Of a stretch of 10,486 nt of DNA, positions 1-6,541 are shown one piece after another. Location: positions 1 through 10,486 of the forward strand of contig UZAN01042039.1 in NCBI GenBank assembly GCA_900618425.1, written 5' to 3'. Position 1 is the first letter of the stretch, and each line of letters starts with the position of its first letter. This DNA is from Echinostoma caproni (lineage: Eukaryota > Platyhelminthes > Trematoda > Plagiorchiida > Echinostomatidae). Made by a program: the position numbers and the translations under genes. The notes beneath the pieces are model-generated. The model saw only the letters and a list, made by a program, of their open reading frames with translations, was not told the origin of the DNA and did not search any database.

Positions 1-452
1 TCAGCCATAAACACTTAGAATCTAACCCCCTTTATTCAAAAGGGCCTGGTAGTGGTGTATTTGATTTGACTTTATCGTTAGTGGATATTACCGTAATCAG
101 GAGAACAGTATTAAATCCAGAATTTGATTGCATAAAATATCATCCTTCAAAGAAAATAAGTATTAGGAAATTGCTGACATATAGATAACAATTAAATCTG
201 TTATAGAAATGAACCATAACTTTGGAAACCCGTTCATATATAAAGCACGTTTTATATCTGGTAAAATAACACGTCGCAGAGTAACAACAACAATAAGTAA
301 TATGTAAAGACGGAGAGGAGGAGTAAAAGAAGTAAACTCTGTCAAAAAAGTTAAAATCGTGATTAAGTTAAATGAAACACGTCAGAAACACATGTTTCAA
401 ACATTTCTATTCCAATGGGAATGGCAGAAAATGGCAAAATAAAATTGTCTAC
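1..452. other. No gene recognised
   Basis: This is AT-rich sequence downstream of the last supported exon of the minus-strand gene. Acceptor-like pyrimidine stretches occur on the minus strand around 260-340, but no exon with a family match or good donor was found. The ATP-binding domain of the transporter is not seen here. Confidence 0.5.
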
Positions 453-560
453 CGTGATTTGACTGATCTTCACATGATTGTATTGCAACAGACGCCAGAG
501 GGACGGTGTGTAGTATGCTTTGGTCTTGCCGAAAAGAAACACCTTTTCCAATCGAATTCT
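453..560 (-). CDS. Probable ABCA-like transporter exon E (post-membrane segment)
   Basis: This is a probable 36-codon phase-0 exon after a 101-bp intron. The acceptor (TTTCTTTTTGTTCCCAG) is strong. The proposed donor (ACG|GTAGAC) is weak, and the frame stays open to a TAA near 363, so the 3' boundary is uncertain and a terminal exon is possible. The translation starts RIRLEKVFLFGKTKAYYTPS and continues with LWRLLQYNHVKISQIT. In ABCA proteins the last helix of a membrane domain is followed by a loop of the type 'VFPG.(Y/F)G....W.F....YW'. The VF-FGK-YY-PSLW spacing is reminiscent of that but not diagnostic. If correct, the first ATP-binding domain would be encoded further along the minus strand, outside the window. 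Confidence 0.5.
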
Positions 561-661
561 CTGGGAACAAAAAGAAACAACAATCAGAATATTTTATATG
601 ATTAATGGCTGTTTTTTTGCACAACATCGGTCTACGAATTTTGTAGAACAGGCAGACTTAC

Positions 662-787
662 GAAATCCGTGAGCAGCAATGACATGAATGGATCGGCAAA
701 CGGAAATAACGAGAGAATCACGGCGTAAGATGTTTCCAGCAGCGAAAGGGGGATAAAAAACAGTGTGATGTTGACAAAAATAACGAT
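662..787 (-). CDS. ABCA-like transporter, internal exon D (membrane helices)
   Basis: This is a 42-codon, phase-0 exon with near-ideal splice sites. The acceptor is a long pyrimidine tract (TTTCCTCCTCCTTCTCTTCCAG) and the donor is TTC|GTAAGT. The translation begins IVIFVNITLFFIPLSLLE, a membrane helix that fuses with the end of exon C (GSTIM|IVIF). A short linker and a second hydrophobic stretch follow, including LSLFPFADPFMSLLL. The 'LFPFADPFM' turn resembles the turn before the last helix in ABC-2 type permeases. The 1.9-kb intron upstream is filled with repeats; the intron downstream is only 101 bp. The exon is too short, and lacks a suitable ATG, to be found by simple ORF scanning. Confidence 0.76.
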
Positions 788-949
788 CTGGAAGAGAAGG
801 AGGAGGAAAGTGTGATCAACAAGCGATTGTACAATTTGTATCTGTTTGTTTTAATTAAAATCCATTGCTTAAAATTTGCAATAGCAATAGTATAGCATCA
901 TTACAGATCCGGAATGTAGATTGTGCAAGCCCCAGTATGGTCTGGTTAG

Positions 950-1292
950 CTGTCTCGGGTTGTCACCCATTGCCCTTTCATTACACCTCATGAAATGCTT
1001 CTTTACGAGCAAGCTTTTCAAATATTTCCTGTTGCGGAAACCTCACTCACTTCCTCCTCGTGACACGTGTTTTTCCACCCAAGTGATAGGATGAAAAGCC
1101 AATATACTAGGCTATAGCAGGTTTGGTGAACGACTGGCAGTTCGCCTACTGGTGTTCGCTAAACTCTTTGACCCTAAAGCAACCAAGAAGGAGTTTACGA
1201 AAGACACATCTACGGGATCAATTGGTCATCGAGGTTCACCGAGCCCCTTGAACATTTGATCCCGTCCAGAGTGCATGTGATCCAATGAACCG
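950..1292. repeat. Dispersed repeat, copy 1
   Basis: This stretch aligns with about 9005-9376 in the same orientation. Matching anchors include CACCTC..GAAATGCT, AC(A)AGC..(T)CTCAAATA-like text, GGAAACC/GGAAGCC with CTCAC/CCCAC, GGATGAAAAGCCAATAT against GGAAAAGCCCATAT, GTGAACGACTGGCA against GTGAACCACTGGCA, and CCTTGAACATTTGATCCC against CCTTGAACGTTTGATCCC. Copy 1 lacks about 20-30 bases present in copy 2 before the last anchor. No coding frame or terminal structure is evident. It lies in the large intron of the ABCA-like gene. It may be a fragment of a longer transposable element. Confidence 0.8.
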
Positions 1293-1757
1293 GGCACAGG
1301 CTCTCAGTGGGGTGTGGTTTTCGCATACTGACCCACTACGTTGTGGATTAAAATCTCGACTAGTTGAACACATCGATTGTGAACTCCCCAAAAGAATTCA
1401 CCTGCTTCGGCTTGGGTAACCTGGCAACATTCCGCCCGCAAACAAATCGTGGAAATTTCTATTATTTATAAAGAATATTTTATTATGATTTGTTTTTCAC
1501 ACAGTCTGGATTCAGACCGGTGTCAATTACACAACGATACTAATTTCCAATGTAGGTCTATGCTTCGATTTAGGTAAACGTAGGGTTTGTGTTTAAACGC
1601 CATCGAATGAAAATTCTAATTATTGTGCCTACAATTCCAACTTATCATCATAAAATAGTAAGTTTTTAAAACTAAAATTTCCGACTTCACCGTTAAATCT
1701 GATCGTCTTTTCCACCAATTCGTCCTACACTCCAGAAGTATTAAAATCGAGTTGCAT
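1293..1757. other. Intronic sequence without recognised features
   Basis: This is part of the 1.9-kb intron of the ABCA-like gene. Only a small perfect hairpin, GTCTGGATTCAGAC (about 1504-1517), stands out. Confidence 0.5.
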
Positions 1758-1856
1758 ATTCATTCGAGTCCCGTCCGGGGCCCGAACTCCCGAACCCTCG
1801 ACTGAAAACCCATGGATTACCGCCGTGCTAACAATCTCACCCCTGGGCCGACCACA
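1758..1856 (-). repeat. tRNA-like SINE head
   Basis: On the minus strand the text runs GGCCCAGGGGTGAGATTG, TTAGCACGGCGGTAATCC, ATGGGTTTTCAGTCGAGGG, and then GGAGTTCGGGCCCCGG. The first part resembles a D-arm/A-box region. The GAGTTCGGGCCCC block resembles a T-arm/B-box (consensus GGTTCGANTCC) and sits about 50 bases downstream, the usual internal pol III promoter spacing. The acceptor stem is not complete and no anticodon arm is convincing, so it is not a tRNA gene. It is probably the head of a tRNA-derived SINE in the large intron of the ABCA-like gene. Confidence 0.5.
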
Positions 1857-2149
1857 ATCAAATCTTGTTCAAATACTAGTTTTAATGACCACAAGTGAGT
1901 TCGTTCGGACTCAACAACAGTGACGGGCGGGGGGGCACACAGTGGGTTTCTTCCATCCATAAGCCTTGCAAGGACGAAAATCTGTCATGCAGATTCGGGC
2001 AAGAATACCACAAGTAAGTCTAGTAGACTGGAATTGAATTCACATTCAACTGACAGTCACTTGTATGTATTACATAATCCCCACCGCAATCATAAGTGAA
2101 TATCCTAGTGAAACATAAAATTTACAGCGGTAAATGAATAAAAACAATT

Positions 2150-2221
2150 TAGGGGTATGGGTTTGAAGTCCCATCCCGAAGATTCGCGATTCGAGTTCCG
2201 ACAGGGACACAGAAATTACGC
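2150..2221 (+). promoter_or_regulatory. Pol III B-box-like segment upstream of a hammerhead motif
   Basis: Two T-arm-like blocks occur here. One is ATGGGTTTGAAGTCCCAT (about 2157-2174), with five pairing bases on each side of a loop. The other is GATTCGAGTTCC (2188-2199), one base longer than the B-box consensus. An A-box was not found. The segment sits directly before the hammerhead core at 2228, an arrangement known from schistosome SINE-like ribozyme elements. The promoter role is inferred. Confidence 0.35.
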
Positions 2222-2267
2222 GCTCTGCTGATGAGCACCAAAACAGGACGAAACAACCATCCAGTGC
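2222..2267 (+). ncRNA. Degraded hammerhead ribozyme motif
   Basis: The conserved core CTGATGA (2228-2234) and GAAA (2250-2253) are in order and correctly spaced. Helix I pairs GCTCTG (2222-2227) with CAGTGC (2262-2267) with one T-T mismatch in six. Helix II pairs G2235 with C2249, and C2238-C2239 with G2246-G2247, but the middle is disrupted (C2236/A2237 against A2248). Helix III is minimal: A2253 pairs with T2260 and C2254 faces A2259 across a short AACC loop. The cleavage triplet would be ATC (2259-2261), allowed by the NUH rule. Minimal helix III forms are known for hammerheads in animal retroelements. Self-cleavage is probably weak or lost because of the helix II and III mismatches. Confidence 0.6.
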
Positions 2268-2663
2268 CTTTTGTAGGTTATCAAAAAAGCATTTCTATCG
2301 CATTTAAATGCATTGAAATAGTGGGAAGTTAACGGTCGCCCACGGAGTAAAACCCACACTAAACATCATCAACAGTACCTCGTGCCTGTGAAAAACCGAA
2401 CAGGTTAATCCAAATGTTCACCAGCTAAATTTCAGTAGAAATGTTGGGAATTGTTTTCAACCCTTTTGCCAGTTAAATGTCGTGGTATTTATTTGGCTGT
2501 TGCATCATAACCTAGGAACTGTTTGCAACACCGTCCCCTGAATCGAAACGAAAAACAAAAAAGAAACATTCAATCAGTCAGTCAAGCTGGATCGTGAGTC
2601 ACAGTCCACTAATTTGTCACATGCAGACAAAATAGTTTCACCAAACAGATAGGTCACCCTTAC

Positions 2664-2813
2664 CATAATTGTTGAACCGAAAAGCACAACTGCTCCGCCA
2701 GCTTTCTGAAAAAATAGACAGCTCAAATAGATCATGAATATGTTGTCCACCGCGGTCAGTATGTTGATCCAGTTGTGCAACACAACCACTTGCCATGCTG
2801 AAAGAATATGACC
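2664..2813 (-). CDS. ABCA-like transporter, internal exon C (membrane helix)
   Basis: This is a 50-codon, phase-0 exon. It follows a pyrimidine-rich acceptor (TTTATCTTCCCGTCAG) and ends ATTATG before the donor GTAAGG. A second AG, giving a start at CATGG, lies 16 bases further in but would change the frame, so the first is preferred. An upstream start at TATGCA is also in frame and would add 12 residues. The translation starts GHILSAWQVVVLHNW and continues into a long hydrophobic run ending FMIYLSCLFFQKAGGAVVLF. The motif 'F..YLS.LFF.KA..A' resembles the conserved FL.S..FS.A..AA region of ABCA membrane domains. Exon D continues the same helix in frame. Confidence 0.78.
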
Positions 2814-2949
2814 CTGACGGGAAGATAAAGCAACAGAATAAAGTGCATACTCGCATTTCACTCAAAGTTACTTGTGAGTGGTGCTGTGGGATGATTGATA
2901 TGGATTGACTGGACTAGACCATCTTTCAGACTTCACCTCCTTCACGCAC

Positions 2950-3470
2950 AATCCCCAATTCTTTCAACTAATCATGCCAGATCTTAATTTGATTGTGCTT
3001 GACCTTTCCTCCATCCGTTACTTGCCTCGGCAAATATCGCTCGTCGTGGCAACCTATCTGGTGGCATGTGCAACACGTCCCAACCAGCGTAATCTATGGA
3101 GGTCGACGACTTGCTTCATAGGATGACTGCGATTACCTAAATATCCACACCTAACCTCAGTAATTGCTAGTCCGGTTTCCCCACCAAACTCGTGCAATGC
3201 ATCATAGACAGCGGTGTTCAAACATCGACTATCTATTTTTATCTTGCTCATGTAAGGGCCAATTCTCTGCACTATAAAGCAGCACTGACCGAACTGTTGC
3301 AGCATATACTCAACCCTTCACGGACAACCAGATGTAACGACGTTGCCACAGATGTCTCAAGTCAGCAAACCCCAATAGAGCCTTCTGTATGCGTGCTGAC
3401 ACTACGCCCGTGATGCATCCACTGGCCAGAACAGCTGGCAACTTACGTGGATCTCCACTTAACAGCCCAA
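2950..3470 (-). pseudogene. RTE-like non-LTR retrotransposon relic, C-terminal part of the reverse transcriptase ORF
   Basis: Conserved blocks of the region downstream of the reverse transcriptase core, as in RTE-like elements and the 'endonuclease-reverse transcriptase' proteins of flatworms, appear in order on the minus strand. They are SARIQKALLGFADLRHLWQR, then VYAATVRSVLLYSAENWPL, then MFEHRCL, then VVDLHRLRWLGRV (about 3079-3120), then LPRRAIFAEASNGW (about 3052-3010), then a degenerate K.WH. The blocks occupy at least three reading-frame states. In-frame stops include one exactly where an Arg is expected after SVKG. The catalytic reverse transcriptase core and the endonuclease are absent, so this is a 5'-truncated dead copy. 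It lies inside the 878-bp intron of the ABCA-like gene in the same orientation. Confidence 0.85.
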
Positions 3471-3691
3471 TGTCTGTGCGTGTGAACGTAGGCAATCGTA
3501 ATTTGATTTAATTTAGCTTAACCGGATCAGTATGTTGTGGGAGCTGAAGTAAGTAATAAGGGTAATGCGATCTTACGTGAGGAGGCATAATCAAGTTGTT
3601 GTTTGACTTCAGTTCACAGAGTAAGAAAGATGATAGAATTCTTGCCATATGATGAGGAAACATTTTACAAAATTCAAGTAAAAAAACCTAC

Positions 3692-3823
3692 CTCAAATGG
3701 AAACATGACAATTGTGGTGAAGCAGGCCAGTAACAGATACTGAAAGATATGAGTGAAGAAATGTGCTCCCCAGTAGGCCCATTGCTTCATTCCGTACAGT
3801 GTCAACTGGGAGAGAACGCCAAT
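3692..3823 (-). CDS. ABCA-like transporter, internal exon B (coupling helix and membrane helix)
   Basis: This is a 44-codon, phase-0 exon. The acceptor reads ACTCCAAACACAG and the donor is GAG|GTAGGT. The translation starts IGVLSQLTLYGMKQWAYW, which matches the ABCA pattern in which (D/E)KE is followed by a short amphipathic segment with GL or GM and an aromatic W.YW motif before the next membrane helix. Residues 21-43 form that hydrophobic helix (FFTHIFQYLLLACFTTIVMF). Together with exon A the protein reads ...IVRDKE|IGVLSQL..., the best family evidence in the window. The 878-bp intron that follows carries a retrotransposon relic on the same strand. Confidence 0.82.
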
Positions 3824-4213
3824 CTGTGTTTGGAGTGAGAATAGCACGAAGCTTAGATGGGCATCTACGATCTTTATGGCTATAATTGAATGTTCTATTC
3901 ACAGTGCATAGAATCTTTGAGCACAATAACAGCAAAATCACTGGCATTATGACTTAGAATGCAAAGAATAATTACTTACGAGCTGCGCGGGGTTCTGAAA
4001 TCCCAGACACGAACCCTGCCACTAACTTCATCTACACTTATCTGAATATCGTGTTTGTCTGAATGAGACCTTATGGGATTCACCAATTCCGTAACCGATA
4101 AGCATAAAACTTTCAAACACAGGATAAACACACAAAAGAACGAAATACCGACCGGAAAGAGGTTGACAATGACGATAACAGTGAGGACCCCGAAGCCATC
4201 AGCAACAACTCAC

Positions 4214-4393
4214 CTCTTTATCACGCACAATATCACCAGCGATTAGGGGGCAGAGTATGCAATTGGCCACACTACAGGTGATGATCGAGATGACTGCCGT
4301 GCCCAATTGCATTTGCGGGTGACTTTCCGGCCATATTGATTCCCATGAGGCAAAATCACCAACCCAAGGTAACGTCCATTTTTGGGATTCGAG
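4214..4393 (-). CDS. ABCA-like transporter, internal exon A (loop plus membrane helix)
   Basis: This is a 60-codon, phase-0 exon. It begins after an acceptor ending CTCCTAG and ends GATAAAGAG before the donor GTGAGT. A TAG in the acceptor stops the frame immediately upstream, which fixes the start. The translation opens with a Trp-rich soluble stretch (W at residues 6, 10, 18 and 21) and then one hydrophobic helix, about residues 29-53, containing GTAVISIITCSVANCILCPL. It closes with AGDIVRDKE. In ABCA-family ABC transporters, a helix ending in an IV.(D/E)KE motif leads into the cytoplasmic coupling helix, and this exon has that layout. It joins the next exon (3823-3692) in frame across a 390-bp intron. 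The protein should sit in a membrane and move a lipid-like substrate, but the substrate is not visible. The family call is by motif and topology; another ABC-2 type permease is the alternative. Confidence 0.78.
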
Positions 4394-4736
4394 CTAGGAG
4401 TTCAAATAGTGAACCGCTATTACGCCATCAATCATTGAATTTCATGTGCTGCATCAGGATTAGCCATTAGAACTATTTCGTGTCAGCCACGAGTGATTAC
4501 AAAATAATATANTAATATATTTAGGAGAAAACGGTATAAAACAACAACAACAATATCAGAGTTTTCATCTAACTTCAAACTGACAGTTACTCAGTCAGCG
4601 TGGAAGCTCATTCAGCTTTTCATCGACTTGAACTGATCATCTTTCAGACCTCAGTACAAATCAGTACCAATTATCCTACAGTAGTAATCACAAGTAACAG
4701 TAAGTTAAGGCTGAATATTTTCATTGTTCAGCTTAC

Positions 4737-4774
4737 GTTGTACTGAAGACTGGGCAGACATGGTGGCTTGATTT
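4737..4774 (-). CDS. Weak candidate upstream exon of the ABCA-like gene
   Basis: A 38-base minus-strand segment lies between a modest acceptor (GCAAAAGCAG) and a fair donor (CAAC|GTAAGC). Read in the frame that joins exon A in phase 0, it gives IKPPCLPSLQYN followed by LESQKW. The open frame extends further upstream (...LPKHFDAKAE...), so the true acceptor could lie elsewhere. The same stretch holds a GCCACCATG string resembling a start context, but that frame meets a stop soon after joining exon A, so it is not taken as the start. There is no family match; the call rests only on splice signals and phase. Confidence 0.28.
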
Positions 4775-5665
4775 CTGCTTTTGCATCAAAGTGTTTGGGA
4801 AGCGGATAACAGTGGAAAAATCCCAGTGCTCTTTAACCGATTACTTTATGGTCCTGCAGCCAAATTCACATCTTAATGTGGCATTCAGAGCACAAACAAC
4901 CAATGTGCATATTCACATGTTATCTGTTTGAATCACTTCTATGTGAAAGAACAACACGTGAAACTGGCACAAAATTGAGGAAACTATTATTGTGTTTGGA
5001 CTTTCGAGTCTACGCGCCTCATTGCTCATCGATTTGTTCAAACTATAAGTCTCTGTGTGGCAATGAAGTCAGAACAGTGTTCACAATGATCAACCGTTTA
5101 TTATCAGCGACTACTATAGATAAAGAGAAAAGTAGATTGAAACGCTTCTCAGCAATTCAACTGTTTCCTTTACGCTTTTAAGAACGAACAAACGAAAAAC
5201 AACAACAATTCTCCTTCCTCATCGAACCCCCCAAAAATAGGTTTATCCCTGTTCAGTGGAATTTTTTTCAAATTGACTATACGGTTGTGATGCGTATAAA
5301 TGGCAAGAGCAAATTTGAAATCATTTATGAGCTACCACAAGTACATTTTTTTCAAGGTACTCCTCGGGATTGACTATTGTTGAATGCCAATGATAACACC
5401 CTGTCACCTACAGTCTCTTCCTGTTACTCAACGTTGTCGCATTGATTTCTATTCTTATTACATCATATACCATCATGGTAGCATTTTTCAGGGCCTGACT
5501 ACCTCGACGAGCTCATTATGGTTTATTGAATTAGTTATGCGGTTACAAGAAAAACTCCCAATTATACCCGATTCTACAAACAAAGCTTTAAGGGAGTCAT
5601 AAGTTGAGGTGGGTATAGTATTCGATCCACGGTTGCCCTAACATAGATCAGTGACTAACTCTTAC
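4775..5665. other. No gene recognised
   Basis: Open frames of 101 and 72 codons occur on the plus strand, at 4876-5181 and 5384-5602. Neither shows a domain, a convincing start or a family resemblance. The interval is probably intron or upstream sequence of the minus-strand gene. Confidence 0.5.
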
Positions 5666-5716
5666 CTCTATGGAAGAATTCATGAAGAATCCTGGCAATG
5701 TGTTCTACATCCCAAT

Positions 5717-5733
5717 CTCCCCCCCCCCCCATC
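5717..5733. repeat. Poly-C tract
   Basis: A run of about 13 C lies upstream of the mariner relic (about 5719-5731), flanked by ATCT and ATCCG. On the other strand it is a G run. Confidence 0.9.
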
Positions 5734-5794
5734 CGCTGTTATCGTTACTATTGTCGTGGTGTTGTCAATATGCTTGCCCTCAAACCGGTGATAA

Positions 5795-5813
5795 GTAATA
5801 ATAATAATAATAT
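5795..5813. repeat. (TAA)n microsatellite at the mariner left edge
   Basis: GTAATAATAATAATAATATC is a short TAA tract. It lies just before the first recognisable mariner codons and may mark the break point of the truncated element. Confidence 0.85.
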
Positions 5814-5827
5814 CTCTTCTATTTGCC

Positions 5828-6471
5828 ACACCCAGACGCCACCAGCAGCACTCAGCTCTGTTGAACATATACCGCGACATGTTTGCCGGGTTTGATGGTG
5901 GACAATTCAATGCTTTTCGGAGATCATCAGTGGTAGTGAGACCTAGGTGTACAGTTTCGACTCAGAAATCAAGCAACAATGGGCTCAGTGGACTCCGGTT
6001 GGTGGGGTGTCGTCTCGGAAATTCAGACGCGAGTGCATTGTGGCAAAGTACGTGGTGGCTGGTCAAAACCTGTTATGTGGCTACTGTACCGCTCGTACAG
6101 CAAAGCATAGTTACCGGAGTATGGTAAGCCACTCACCATCTCACGAAAGTGCTGGAAGCTGTTGCCAGGCTTCGCCCAAGGGCTCGACACGAGAGACCTT
6201 GTTGCACCGTAACAACGCACCTACAGCTGGTCCCATGTTGTCCGCGATTTTCTGGCTACGGCACGCATCCAGGACGTTGGGCTTTCACTCAGAGATTGTT
6301 CCGTGTGTCCCCAAAAATCAAATGCTTGATGCGTGGAATCCGATATGAGTTACCCGCAGCTGCAATGGAGACTTTTATTGAACTGGTCGAAGGGTTACCC
6401 TCTTCAGCATGGTTGAGCCGTTTCACCAAATGGAACCGTGCGTGAACGCTGTCGGAGAGAACTTCGAGTAA
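5828..6471 (+). pseudogene. mariner-family transposase relic, catalytic domain only
   Basis: The C-terminal two thirds of a mariner DD34D transposase is recognisable across several frame changes. Blocks in order are YRDMFAGFDGGQFNAF (from about 5868), EIISGSET-stop-VYSFDSEIKQQ (5920-5979), YVATVPLVQQSIVTGVW, LLHRNNAPT (6199-6225), VVRDFLATARIQ, PKIKCLMRGIRYE, AMETFIELVEGLP and finally WLSRF.KWNRA. It then ends NAVGENFE-stop (stop 6469-6471). The first catalytic Asp of the GDET motif is Ser (5935-5937). The following Trp is TAG (5944-5946). The second Asp (HDN) is Asn (6211-6213). The third is not recognisable because of a small deletion. The N-terminal DNA-binding half is missing; the left edge abuts a TAA microsatellite. 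The copy cannot encode an active enzyme. Confidence 0.85.
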
Positions 6472-6509
6472 ATCTATTACCTATTCGTATGTAACAAATA
6501 AAACTTATT

Positions 6510-6539
6510 GTTCATCCTTGAACTCTTGCCAAGCCCTCG
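6510..6539 (-). mobile_element. Probable 3' terminal inverted repeat of the mariner relic
   Basis: Read on the minus strand from 6541 this gives TACGAGGGCTTGGCAAGAG then TTCAAGGATGAAC. A TA followed by CGAGGG is a common mariner terminal-repeat beginning, and the position, about 70 bp after the transposase stop codon, is right. The TA at 6540-6541 would be the target duplication. No left-hand partner was found, in line with loss of the 5' half of the element. Confidence 0.55.
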
Positions 6540-6541
6540 TA

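Noticed and set aside
2320..2386. Minus-strand segment after TTTTTCACAG reading EVLLMMFSVGFTPW as a possible extra transporter exon
   Set aside because: The required phase does not fit between exons C and D, which already join cleanly, and no good donor follows.
3962..3994. Possible 15-base microexon with a GTAAGT donor between exons A and B
   Set aside because: Exons A and B join directly through the conserved RDKE|IGVL motif; an insertion there would break it.
4512..4512. Ambiguous base N
   Set aside because: A single assembly ambiguity in AT-rich, non-coding sequence; it affects no feature.
4876..5181. Plus-strand open frame of 101 codons, the longest ATG frame in the window
   Set aside because: There is no domain, signal peptide or family resemblance, composition looks random, and the length is unremarkable for a 10-kb window.
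5920..5945. Second hammerhead-like core (CTGATGATCTCCGAAA) on the minus strand
   Set aside because: It lies within the coding strand of the mariner relic, where the bases encode the EIISGSET block, and no helix II can form between the two core pieces.
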